Shown here: piece by piece, positions 32,874 to 39,864 of the stretch
How positions within the stretch are numbered: the first letter of the stretch is position 1
How the letters are laid out: each line of letters begins with the position of its first letter
IMG/VR virus record: IMGVR_UViG_3300033144_002936
Coordinates: 13,202-53,065 of that record
Strand: one strand, 5' to 3'
Length of the DNA stretch: 39,864 nucleotides
Origin: a virus
The notes under the pieces: model-generated
The model's input: the letters and a program-made list of their open reading frames with translations, nothing else
Database searches by the model: none
What the model was told of the DNA's origin: nothing
Made by a program: the position numbers and the translations under genes

Positions 32874-34780
32874 TAGTTTTCCTCTACATTCGGGGCTATT
32901 CTAGAATCGCTGTTAAGCCAGAGTTTCGTGATCTTTTCAATAAATTCATCATCATCTAACTCCTCTTGGATATCATATATGGTTTTCTCTGGGAATTGCA
33001 TTTGTTGAACATAACCTAACCCAGCCACGTACCCTTTTGTACCTTCTATATTCTCTCGTAGTGGCTTAGTTACTTCTATTATAATAGGTTTACCAAACAA
33101 TAACTCTTCCTTTATGAATTGTTTTTCTGCATCCATTGTAACAGCACCTGCTAACAAAATAGCCTTTTCTAACCTCTCACTAGAGGCTAATCTATTAGTC
33201 GATAATACCTTCAAACAATCCATCTCTGTTTTGTATCCCTGGTGGGTAATGATGTGTTCACATTTTTTAATATAATAAAGTCCTTTATGTTGTTTAAACA
33301 CATTACCAATCTGTACTCTCATTTGACTTTGTAAGAAAGGATCTCCCACCACTTTGATATTAGCCTCTTCCTTTTCCATTGCAGCCTTACGAGTTTCATT
33401 TGCTATAAAATTACTCCTATCATCTATAAACTGTAATGGCCTGGCATAATGAAAACCCGTTATGATAGCAACATCATCGTAGTAAGGTGAAGGTTGTGGT
33501 AAATTAGTATTATCCTGTAAAGCTACATCAGGATTAGAGATTTCTGTATAACTAGGAAACCTTGGTTTCAATTGCAATTTAGTCCAACCTACTCCCTCAT
33601 CTGTCATATTCTTTTGAACTACACTGAAAGAAGTTCGAGTTGATTGCCACTTCTCATGAGCTCTTACTAAATCAACCCACCTTTTAAGCCATTTCTTAAA
33701 CCCTTCCTCGGTTAAATTCCTTTCTTCATATATCTCTTTAAAAGTAACCATGGAAAATAACTCATCTAAGTAGGTATCCAACTTATATAAGTTCTGATTA
33801 CTAGGATCATAGGCAGTACTACTAATGCGGTTTTTTTCGAATTGATCGTATTTTGTTTTAGCAGTAAAATCTATTAACTGGCTTGGTTCACTCTTATAAG
33901 TATAAAACCTAACAGGCTTATTTACAAAATCACGATTATGTATTAATAAAGTCTGGCATCGCCCAGTTATATACCAAGGGCCATTAGGACAATCCTTAAA
34001 AAGGTCTCTAATAACTGTGAACTTCGATCTATTCGATTCAATTACACCGCGAACTTTTTCTAACCAAGCTTTAATAGGATCATTATCAGAACAGTACCAA
34101 TGCTCATCATCTGTAATAACAGGTTCAATATTGACAACATTAGGCATATAGCCAATTAAAGGTTTACGAGGAACATGACGTACCACCCCCCTGGCAAATT
34201 TAGTCATATCTCTTCTAGAACTTCTTAACCATAACATAATATCCCAAGGATCTATAGGCATAGTATCATGAAGAGAATAGGTTGCTGTTCGTTGTTCGAT
34301 TTTCCGTTTTAAACCTAAACTCCATATCTCGTTTCCTTTATCTTTTATAACTACATTGTATTTACCAAGAAAACTTGTTTTAAGGTGATCTATCATACTG
34401 GCCTCACCAGCTGCAACAGATCTGGCTGTAGTTAGATAGGTAAGTAAATCCGAACAAATCAGCTGGGTAGTTATTTGAGACCTTCCATATTTAGTTTCGT
34501 GGTCCCTAACAACTACTGTAGCAGCATAAGTCATAGGCCCAGCAACATACCCCCAAGATACCTGAAGCAATGAACTTCTAACTATCCCAATCCTATTAAA
34601 AGCCAAGGGATCAGAAGTTTGTAATTTAATAGTACATTCATCTGACTCCTCATCATCGAACTTGTATCTAAAATCAACTATAGACACATCTCCACCCTTA
34701 TCTGAGGTTGCCAATATATTACCACCATTGTCGGCTACGACAACCTTAACTGTTTCTACTATACCAAGTGGTGCAGGCAT
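32873..34780 (-). CDS. Baseplate hub, gpD/T4 gp27-like
   Basis: 635 aa. The N-terminal 200 residues follow the late-control protein D pattern: VKVVVADNGGNILATSDKGG, VSIVDFRYKFDDEESDECTI and a QVSWGYVAG strand like the LxVxxGY loop of hub proteins. The rest contains a long insertion (residues 200-420) and a C-terminal helical extension (residues 540-635) that gpD of P2 (about 390 aa) does not have. It would form the central hub trimer with the OB-fold protein encoded after it. It lies between LysM and spike genes, as is typical. Confidence 0.8.
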   Translation of the reverse strand: MPAPLGIVETVKVVVADNGGNILATSDKGGDVSIVDFRYKFDDEESDECTIKLQTSDPLAFNRIGIVRSSLLQVSWGYVAGPMTYAATVVVRDHETKYGRSQITTQLICSDLLTYLTTARSVAAGEASMIDHLKTSFLGKYNVVIKDKGNEIWSLGLKRKIEQRTATYSLHDTMPIDPWDIMLWLRSSRRDMTKFARGVVRHVPRKPLIGYMPNVVNIEPVITDDEHWYCSDNDPIKAWLEKVRGVIESNRSKFTVIRDLFKDCPNGPWYITGRCQTLLIHNRDFVNKPVRFYTYKSEPSQLIDFTAKTKYDQFEKNRISSTAYDPSNQNLYKLDTYLDELFSMVTFKEIYEERNLTEEGFKKWLKRWVDLVRAHEKWQSTRTSFSVVQKNMTDEGVGWTKLQLKPRFPSYTEISNPDVALQDNTNLPQPSPYYDDVAIITGFHYARPLQFIDDRSNFIANETRKAAMEKEEANIKVVGDPFLQSQMRVQIGNVFKQHKGLYYIKKCEHIITHQGYKTEMDCLKVLSTNRLASSERLEKAILLAGAVTMDAEKQFIKEELLFGKPIIIEVTKPLRENIEGTKGYVAGLGYVQQMQFPEKTIYDIQEELDDDEFIEKITKLWLNSDSRIAPNVEEN

Positions 34781-35052
34781 TATGTAACTAATACGTTAGG
34801 AATTAAAACCACTTCACCTACAGGTAAAGCAAAGATGTCTTCTATAGTTTCAACATTAGCATCCGCTATTAAATACCAACTATATGAAGTACCGTAGTAT
34901 TTTCTCGCGATAGAATGAAGAGTTTCCCCTTCTTTAATAGCATGAAACTTATCATTAACACTGCCTTTAAAAACCAAAAACTCTCTATACAAAGCGCTAT
35001 CTTCTTCTTTATAAAAAACCAGATACCCCCTATCATACAAACCTAAACTCAT
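34780..35052 (-). CDS. LysM-domain tail protein (gpX/gp53-type)
   Basis: 90 aa. Residues about 35-85 form a LysM motif: FHAIKEGETLHSIARKYYGT, then SWYLIADAN and VGEVVLIPN. Small LysM proteins encoded beside the hub and tape measure (P2 gpX, T4 gp53) are baseplate parts, where LysM either contacts peptidoglycan or packs in the hub. The gene shares one base with the hub gene and overlaps the 270-aa gene by 4 bases. Confidence 0.88.
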   Translation of the reverse strand: MSLGLYDRGYLVFYKEEDSALYREFLVFKGSVNDKFHAIKEGETLHSIARKYYGTSYSWYLIADANVETIEDIFALPVGEVVLIPNVLVT

Positions 35053-35861
35053 GATACATGTTTTATTTGGTCAAAAGTTGTGTTTATCTCATCTATCCTG
35101 GCCAATGTAACCGTCTGATAAGCCTGTACCGGTAGCATATGAGTACGTTCTATAGATCCATCACTCCCACGACGACCTTTATTAAACTGAGTCATACGAT
35201 AAGGAGCTGCAATCATCTGAAAGTATATACCCTCGAAAAGTACATTAGATACCCCCCACTTTAACATCACCCTATGAGGATTACCAGTGTACCCATCCGC
35301 CTTTGTCAAAGCTTCTACCCTTCTACAGTTCTTAATAACCTCTCGGCTATCCCATGAAGTAGAGTACCAATCAATTTCAAACTCCAATTTATCCTCAGAT
35401 CCAGTATAATGATAAAATGCCGAATTCCTACCAAGAGGTTTTATTGCAGCAAAGACAGATTCTGAGTTCCAATTTAATTCTCGTGGAACAGAAACCAATT
35501 TAATTACTTCATACCCTAGATTAGTTCTCTGTGAATCCATATCGATAATTGATACGTAGTCCGAAAGGCTATTATCACCAGAGGGAGTAAAAGAATTCAC
35601 CCCAACGTTAGGGGCGATATCAGCTGGTGATAAAACGTCAGGAGTAAACCGAGTAGCTCTCCAAGTATCTATACCAGGTTGGTCAGGTACATTAGGAGCT
35701 CTACCAACAGAATCTAATAATGGTAATCTACCAGCAACAAAAAAAAAAAAAAAGACAAGAGCTCGTCTAGCATCCAAACCGTATTGAATACCTTTAGTAG
35801 CATCCTTAGATAAATTAAGACGATGGTAATTGGACCAGTTAGGCCCCTTTAATACAGCCAT
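35049..35861 (-). CDS. Baseplate/tube-region protein with Phe tract, 270 aa
   Basis: Unknown protein encoded between tape measure and LysM, where tube-initiator or hub-cap proteins (T4 gp48/gp54-like) are often found. Residues 1-35 precede a stretch of five Phe (ALVFFFFFVAGRLPLL) coded by 15 consecutive T. The remainder is beta-rich, with ELNWNSESVFAAIKPLGRNS and VEALTKADGYTGNPHRVMLK WGV, then a C-terminal MLPVQAYQTVTLARIDEINT. If the tract length varied by one, the product would stop within about 12 codons. A sequencing or assembly error in the tract is possible. Confidence 0.65.
   Translation of the reverse strand: MAVLKGPNWSNYHRLNLSKDATKGIQYGLDARRALVFFFFFVAGRLPLLDSVGRAPNVPDQPGIDTWRATRFTPDVLSPADIAPNVGVNSFTPSGDNSLSDYVSIIDMDSQRTNLGYEVIKLVSVPRELNWNSESVFAAIKPLGRNSAFYHYTGSEDKLEFEIDWYSTSWDSREVIKNCRRVEALTKADGYTGNPHRVMLKWGVSNVLFEGIYFQMIAAPYRMTQFNKGRRGSDGSIERTHMLPVQAYQTVTLARIDEINTTFDQIKHVS
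35739..35753 (-). repeat. Homopolymer of 15 T in a coding gene
   Basis: Minus strand: GTC, fifteen T, GTT, encoding Val-Phe5-Val in frame. One more T gives Cys-Cys-Trp-stop, one fewer gives about eight residues before a stop. Such tracts promote polymerase slippage. The exact length in the real genome needs checking. Confidence 0.75.
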
Positions 35862-35863
35862 GA

Positions 35864-37942
35864 TTATAATATTCCTAAGTTACGTTCTTGTAAATCACTA
35901 TGCTTTTTTATTGTGTTCTGCATATGTTCAGTAAATACAGTATCTCCATCCAGTATTACATTCACTACTAGTGGCTGACCTTCATTTGCACCCATTAGTC
36001 TTTTAATTTCTTGTGCTAACACACTAGCAACCGCTGTATCAGACTTACCTATACCAGTGATACCAGTGATGGCTTTATCCGGAGCAGTGAATCCCATAAA
36101 CCTTATAGCATGTTGCATTATAGCCGTGTTAGCTCCAGAAACCGCTTGTTTCGCTTTACTTTGAATGGTTTTTGTGTTTGCTTCTGTAGCAGCTTTGTTA
36201 CCTTTGATAGCCCTGATAGCCACACCTATTAGTCCCGGTAATACGAATGCTAAAGCTATACCTACTGGACCTCCAAATAAACCAATCAATCTACCTAATG
36301 CCATAGCCCCAACTTTACCTCCTGCAGCTCTAGCACTAAGGTTCATCATACCCCTAGCACCGATTGCACCTAATCCAAACATTCCACGAGCAGCTCTAGC
36401 ACCCTTACTCGCAGAACCGAATGATTGGTACCCTTTAGGACCTTTAACAAAATACCCACCTTTACCCCTATTAAGATTTGGGTTATAGCCATAGTTACCT
36501 CGCCTACGTCCACGCCCTGCACCCATCATAAAGGTTGACCCTGCCGTGGCATTATACCTCATAGCTGCTACTGACATTCTATTCCATGCAGCTGTAGTGG
36601 TAGCCCCCATGGTTGCAGCCGATGAAGCTGTTGCTAAATGCATTAGTTGTAACGTTTTTACTATAGCACCATAGGCAAACCCAACGGTTTTCAAGGCTAT
36701 AAATCCAGCAATACCTATAGCAAAAAACTCACTGAAGAATGGGATTTTAAGTAAGAATGAAAGAGCTTTGGTTATACCCTTTAATGCCTTAACTAAGGTT
36801 ATAACTACGGGCTCTACTGCAGCAGTAAATGCAATCCACATAGATTTCCACTCAGAACCCAATTTCAATAGTTCACCATGTAAGGTGGCCATCATATCTT
36901 TCATGATCCTACCCGAATGCCCAGCAGATTTAGTAGCGATGTCTCCAGTAAACCTTTGGAACTCTTGAAGGTTTCTTAAGAAAAGAGATCCAGCCCTTTT
37001 ACCACGAACCCCAAATATATTTTGAAGGATAGCTTGTTTCTCAACATTCATACCCTCACCAAAATTCTGGTCTATAGCTCTGCCAAACTTAGTCATGATC
37101 TCAGTCATGGTAAGAAGATTTCCAGCCTGATCAGTGACATCTTGAACACCCAAGCCTAATTCAGCCAGAGCCTTTTGACTAGGACCAGAAGCAAATGATG
37201 AGAATGCCCTTGCCATGTACCTCATTGAATTCTCCATAGCAACACCAGCCATAGAACCCTGCATACCAGCATTACCTAATGCCATAACCATAGCAATAGA
37301 TTCATCAAGTGATATGTTCAAGTCCATTGCAGTAGCACCTGAATATTTTAAGGCATCTCCTAAATCAAATAGGTTTGTATTAGCTCGAGTAACTGCATAA
37401 GCTAAACGGTCAGCAACATTCGTGGTATATTTAAAATCTATCCCGAATTGTTTCATGACATTCGTCATGATATCAGCTGAGCCTCCTTTCCCCCCTAACT
37501 GAGACATAGTAGCACCAGCCAAGTTAACCGAACCATTTATATTTTGTAATACTTGGTCAACCTCCATACCAGCCATGGCCATAAACCTCATACCCTCTGC
37601 TATATCCTTAGGATAGAACATCGTTTGACCGGCTAACCTTTCTGCAGTATCTGTTAATTTTTTCTGTTCGTTAGCAGTGGCAGAGGTAATAGATTTTACA
37701 AACTCCATCTCATAACTATACTCAGCAGCCTTTTTGATTTGGCGACTCATACCTCTTAACGCCATTGCGCCACCAAAAGCCATCCCAGCATTGAGATTTC
37801 TTTGACGGCGTAATTCGTCTTGTTGCCTCCGGATCTGGTTCTGAAGATCCCTGGATGCATTCTTAATACGGGCTGCAGGGCCTGTGAATTGATCCCTGAG
37901 GAACATTGTTATCCCTATCCCTAAGGAACTACCTCCTACCAT
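35864..37942 (-). CDS. Tail tape measure protein
   Basis: 692 aa. The N-terminal region has a coiled coil (RIKNASRDLQNQIRRQQDEL). The central TP901-1-type tape-measure core follows (SYEMEFVKSITSATANEQKK, then LAGQTMFYPKDIAEGMRFMA and ALKYSGATAMDLNISLDES). Two hydrophobic segments (FFSEFFAIGIAGFIALKTV, and RLIGLFGGPVGIALAFVLPG) may contact the membrane during DNA delivery. By the usual rule of about 0.15 nm per residue the tail would be near 100 nm. The ATG comes 5 bases after the stop of the frameshifted chaperone frame; no Shine-Dalgarno sequence. Confidence 0.9.
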   Translation of the reverse strand: MVGGSSLGIGITMFLRDQFTGPAARIKNASRDLQNQIRRQQDELRRQRNLNAGMAFGGAMALRGMSRQIKKAAEYSYEMEFVKSITSATANEQKKLTDTAERLAGQTMFYPKDIAEGMRFMAMAGMEVDQVLQNINGSVNLAGATMSQLGGKGGSADIMTNVMKQFGIDFKYTTNVADRLAYAVTRANTNLFDLGDALKYSGATAMDLNISLDESIAMVMALGNAGMQGSMAGVAMENSMRYMARAFSSFASGPSQKALAELGLGVQDVTDQAGNLLTMTEIMTKFGRAIDQNFGEGMNVEKQAILQNIFGVRGKRAGSLFLRNLQEFQRFTGDIATKSAGHSGRIMKDMMATLHGELLKLGSEWKSMWIAFTAAVEPVVITLVKALKGITKALSFLLKIPFFSEFFAIGIAGFIALKTVGFAYGAIVKTLQLMHLATASSAATMGATTTAAWNRMSVAAMRYNATAGSTFMMGAGRGRRRGNYGYNPNLNRGKGGYFVKGPKGYQSFGSASKGARAARGMFGLGAIGARGMMNLSARAAGGKVGAMALGRLIGLFGGPVGIALAFVLPGLIGVAIRAIKGNKAATEANTKTIQSKAKQAVSGANTAIMQHAIRFMGFTAPDKAITGITGIGKSDTAVASVLAQEIKRLMGANEGQPLVVNVILDGDTVFTEHMQNTIKKHSDLQERNLGIL

Positions 37943-37947
37943 ATCGG

Positions 37948-38112
37948 TTATTTTTTCTTGGATTGTGCTTCGACTTCCTCGTCGTATTCATCACATAGAT
38001 CGAGGAATTTTTTTCGTCTTCGTGTAGTAAGCTTAACGAATTCTAAAAAGGCAAGGTTAATATTATACTGAGAAACACGGAAATAATCCCTTTCTATATC
38101 CCTCGTGGAAAT
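37948..38112 (-). CDS. Frameshift-encoded C-terminal part of the tail assembly chaperone
   Basis: A 54-codon frame with no start codon of its own, entered only by a -1 shift from the chaperone gene. It begins ISTRDIERDYFRVSQYNINL, continues with a basic helix (KLTTRRRKKFLDLCDEYDEE) and ends SKKK. Its length, helical character, and position just before the tape measure fit the T-type extension (lambda gpGT, P2 gpE+E') that binds the tape measure during tail assembly. The full fusion would be 310 aa. Confidence 0.72.
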   Translation of the reverse strand: MSTRDIERDYFRVSQYNINLAFLEFVKLTTRRRKKFLDLCDEYDEEVEAQSKKK

Positions 38113-38879
38113 AAAAAATCCGATGAGGCTAGAATGGGGTATTCAATTTTCTCGTTTTGTTTAACGGGGTGTGGTATGATAGTAACGATTTCTACTATGG
38201 GATCATTCTTAAATACCATCTCCCTGATTTCCATCATTTCCTTAGCAACAATATTCTTAAAGGAATTTACATCCTGCCAATCAGCCCCGATCTTTTGTTT
38301 AAGTCCCCTAGCTTTTAACTCTGTATTCTTAGTAAGTTCAACCTCAGGTAATGTCATTAAATACCTTTCACCAACCCCATCCATGAAAGTAAATTTGAAT
38401 TCCTTCTTAGTAGTTATTTTAAATTCTAATTCTTTTTTACCACCGTGAAGGTGTGGGGGTATTCTATAAGGTGAGTAAAGTTGGTCTCCTTTCTTAGGGA
38501 AATCATCCTTACTATAATCCCAAATATAAGAAGTAAGGTCCTCTTCATATGAAGCTATCCTCCCATCTGGCCATTCGTAATCGAATTTCATAACAGCCCC
38601 CATGGAAAATATCCTACTCGCAATAACTATGAAATATTTATCCCCGAGTTTCATTTGTTCTACATCCTCATATGTAGCCGACTTACCACCTTTAAATTTA
38701 ACGATGATACCTTGAACAAATTTATTAATACCAGAGCCAAGAAAGGCACCCGAAGGATCTGAAAGAACATCATCATCCTCCCCAGTTTGTAACCGAATGA
38801 CAACTTCGTAACCAGAAGGGGTTGTAAGTATTGCTACCTCCCCGTGTAATTTTTCAAGTTCTTCAATACCGTTATTCAT
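38094..38879 (-). CDS. Tail assembly chaperone, short form (261 aa)
   Basis: It starts MNNGIEELEKLHGEVAILTT and has the small-chaperone features VVIRLQTGEDDDVLSDPSG, then DVEQMKLGDKYFIVIASRIF, in the style of phage tail assembly chaperones and the related T4_baseplate/gp26 family. It is encoded between tail tube and tape measure, the classic place for lambda gpG-like proteins. Its last codons carry the T TTT TTA heptamer; normal termination gives LFPRGI and stop, a -1 shift gives the longer form. A gp26-like baseplate role is the main alternative. Motif copy 7 lies 13 bases upstream. Confidence 0.7.
   Translation of the reverse strand: MNNGIEELEKLHGEVAILTTPSGYEVVIRLQTGEDDDVLSDPSGAFLGSGINKFVQGIIVKFKGGKSATYEDVEQMKLGDKYFIVIASRIFSMGAVMKFDYEWPDGRIASYEEDLTSYIWDYSKDDFPKKGDQLYSPYRIPPHLHGGKKELEFKITTKKEFKFTFMDGVGERYLMTLPEVELTKNTELKARGLKQKIGADWQDVNSFKNIVAKEMMEIREMVFKNDPIVEIVTIIPHPVKQNEKIEYPILASSDFLFPRGI
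38112..38118 (-). promoter_or_regulatory. Programmed -1 ribosomal frameshift site
   Basis: Minus strand codons GAT TTT TTA TTT contain T TTT TTA in the correct X XXY YYZ register, the same heptamer used by HIV-1. A stop comes six codons later in frame 0, while the -1 frame is open for 54 codons. A possible bulged stem downstream pairs CACG (38107-38104) with a later CGTG. Efficiency cannot be judged from sequence. Confidence 0.7.
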
Positions 38880-38892
38880 AATATTTTATTTG

Positions 38893-38915
38893 TAATAGTA
38901 TTATCATAGACTAGT
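38893..38915 (-). promoter_or_regulatory. Candidate phage promoter, motif copy 7
   Basis: On the minus strand: ACTAGT at 38910-38915, 9 bases, then TACTATTA (preceded by A), 13 bases before the chaperone ATG. It lies directly after a strong terminator, which makes a promoter function here more plausible than at the other copies. Confidence 0.6.
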
Positions 38916-38926
38916 ATAGCAACAAA

Positions 38927-38957
38927 AAGGGGACCTAACTTACGTTAATGTCCCCTT
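38927..38957 (-). terminator. Rho-independent terminator after tail tube gene
   Basis: On the minus strand: AAGGGGAC, a 15-base loop, GTCCCCTT, then TTTG. The stem has eight perfect pairs, and the strand continues with a T run, the arrangement of an intrinsic terminator. It follows the tube gene by about 29 bases and would cap the abundant sheath/tube transcripts before the lower-dose chaperone and tape measure genes. Confidence 0.82.
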
Positions 38958-38985
38958 CTAGCTATGGACCTAAAACCGAGAGAAA

Positions 38986-39447
38986 TTACACTTTCGTATA
39001 TTTATCTAAAGAAAATTCAATATTCTCAATTGTGTTCTCTGAACTCTGACGATCAAGCTCATGACCTGGTAATGAAGAAGGCCAGCATCCTGTAGCAATC
39101 CATGTGTTAAGGATAGTCACCCCATCCTCTCCAAATTCTACAACTGTAATAACCTTCTTGTAAATTTGAGGAGGAGCTCCTCCCCCGAGCAATGAACTTT
39201 GACAGGTATCAAACCAAGACCACAAATAGGAGTCAGGTTGGTCAGAGACCATGAGTTTCTCACAAACCATTTTACCATATGTTACACGACCAGCAGTTTT
39301 GATATCATGGTTAGTGTCACCATGTAATGCTTCTTCAATCTCTGCATCAGGTAATGTAACCTTTTGAAATAAGAATGGGTTAACTGGGTCTGGACTGATC
39401 TGTACAGAAAAGTTAAACCTTTTCCTGGGATTTGCTACGTTAGCCAT
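38986..39447 (-). CDS. Tail tube protein, T4 gp19-like
   Basis: 153 aa; T4 gp19 is 163. It shows a gp19-type beta pattern: KRFNFSVQISPDPVNPFLFQ KVTLPDAEIEEALHGD, the KTAGRVTYGKMVCEKLMVSD stretch that fits the strand before the loop, SYLWSWFDTCQ, and a C-terminal IENIEFSLDKYTKV. The protein polymerises to form the inner tube of the contractile tail. It follows the sheath gene by 23 bases and ends before a strong terminator. Confidence 0.85.
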   Translation of the reverse strand: MANVANPRKRFNFSVQISPDPVNPFLFQKVTLPDAEIEEALHGDTNHDIKTAGRVTYGKMVCEKLMVSDQPDSYLWSWFDTCQSSLLGGGAPPQIYKKVITVVEFGEDGVTILNTWIATGCWPSSLPGHELDRQSSENTIENIEFSLDKYTKV

Positions 39448-39470
39448 TGTATATTATTTTTAAAAGGTTA

Positions 39471-39864
39471 TTATGTAATGTAAACTCCTTCGCCTTGAAC
39501 CAACATTAGATTCAGGGTTAATTCCTGCATAGAAGGAATGGGCCAAATCTTCAGATTGATTTTATACTTACCATTCTGTACATCTGTTGGATCATTAACC
39601 TGCAAGTCATCAATAGTACTTGCATCCTGGTCTCCATAGTACTCATATTTATAAAGAGCACGAGCATCAGGTGAAGTTAGCCTATCCAAGAAAGGAGTAA
39701 TATGATGGTAAATCTTATTGAAGGTAATTGGGTCATTCGGTTCTTCCAGGTAAGTTTCTAAGATAGGCTTAAGAGTCCTATGAAGATATATGATAAGCAT
39801 TGCTACACTTAAAAACCTAAGTTGGTCATTAGCAAATTGGGCAGTAAAGTTTCCAGATAATTGT
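39471..39864 (-). CDS. Tail sheath protein, C-terminal part
   Basis: The frame is open to the right edge of the window, so the visible 130 residues are the C-terminal domain of a longer protein and the Met at 39800 is internal. The pattern NFTAQFANDQLRFLSVAMLI IYLHRTLKPILETYL, then EPNDPITFNKIYHHITPFLD RL, ALYKYEYYGDQDAS, NGKYKINLKIWPIPSMQELT matches the conserved C-terminal domain of contractile sheath proteins (T4 gp18, P2 FI). That domain forms the inner layer that grips the tube. It is followed by the tube gene, as in other myoviruses. Confidence 0.85.
   Translation of the reverse strand, partial: QLSGNFTAQFANDQLRFLSVAMLIIYLHRTLKPILETYLEEPNDPITFNKIYHHITPFLDRLTSPDARALYKYEYYGDQDASTIDDLQVNDPTDVQNGKYKINLKIWPIPSMQELTLNLMLVQGEGVYIT

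Noticed and set aside
36165-36488. Plus-strand frame of 107 codons with Ala/Pro-rich sequence
   Set aside because: Antisense shadow of the Gly/Ala-rich part of the tape measure protein.
39471-39800. A separate 109-aa gene starting at 39800
   Set aside because: The frame is open beyond this Met to the window edge and matches the sheath C-terminus, so it is a partial larger gene.
1-39864. tRNA genes, CRISPR arrays, integrase, transposase and attachment sites
   Set aside because: No cloverleaf, spaced direct repeats or matching protein motifs were seen on reading both strands.

Overview
This window is a 39.9-kb slice of a large, AT-rich genome of a contractile-tailed phage (myovirus). It carries a T4-style replication/recombination set (DnaB-like helicase, DnaG-like primase, UvsW, PolA, SSB, RecA/UvsX, FEN nuclease, gp46/gp47) followed by a full tail-tube, tape-measure and baseplate module. 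Nearly every gene is on the minus strand, packed with overlaps of 1 to 32 bases. The exception is a sigma-like gene at 20977-21597 (+). Start codons mostly lack a Shine-Dalgarno sequence. The promoter in front of the sigma-like gene fits the Bacteroidetes consensus (TTTG, 19 bases, TATATTTG). Both facts suggest a Bacteroidetes host; this is inference, since no taxonomic marker is present.

Layout, in the direction of minus-strand transcription. From 20823 downward: helicase, primase, an unknown gene and UvsW. Then a nucleotide-metabolism module (Cys-rich protein, all-alpha dUTPase/dCTPase-like, a divergent thymidylate-synthase-like protein, GroES, a thymidylate synthase/dCMP hydroxymethylase-family enzyme, PolA). 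Then a recombination module (UvsY-position protein, SSB, RecA, FEN, P-loop kinase, gp47, gp46). Then a Holliday-junction-resolvase-like nuclease, a NusG-like factor and a run of unknown genes to position 1. The other half, from 39864 downward: sheath C-terminus, tail tube, terminator, tail assembly chaperone with a -1 frameshift extension, tape measure, a protein with five consecutive Phe, LysM protein, gpD-like hub, gpV/gp5-like spike base, a 1530-aa repeat-rich fibre, gp25-like, gpJ-like, gpI-like, three small membrane proteins and a second fibre-like protein that meets the sigma-like gene tail to tail.

The most interesting signals are: (1) a recurrent minus-strand motif, GTACTATTA or ATACTATTA, often 8-10 bases downstream of ACTAGT, which starts most gene modules and does not resemble the host-type promoter in front of the sigma-like gene; (2) an HIV-type T TTT TTA slippery heptamer joining the chaperone to an otherwise hidden 54-residue reading frame; (3) a thymidylate-synthase-family enzyme with Asp at the position that sets dCMP over dUMP preference, next to a dUTPase/dCTPase-like gene, hinting at modified cytosine; (4) phage-encoded NusG-like and GroES proteins; (5) a 15-base T tract inside a baseplate-region gene. 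No tRNA, CRISPR array, integrase, transposon or recognisable endolysin was seen.
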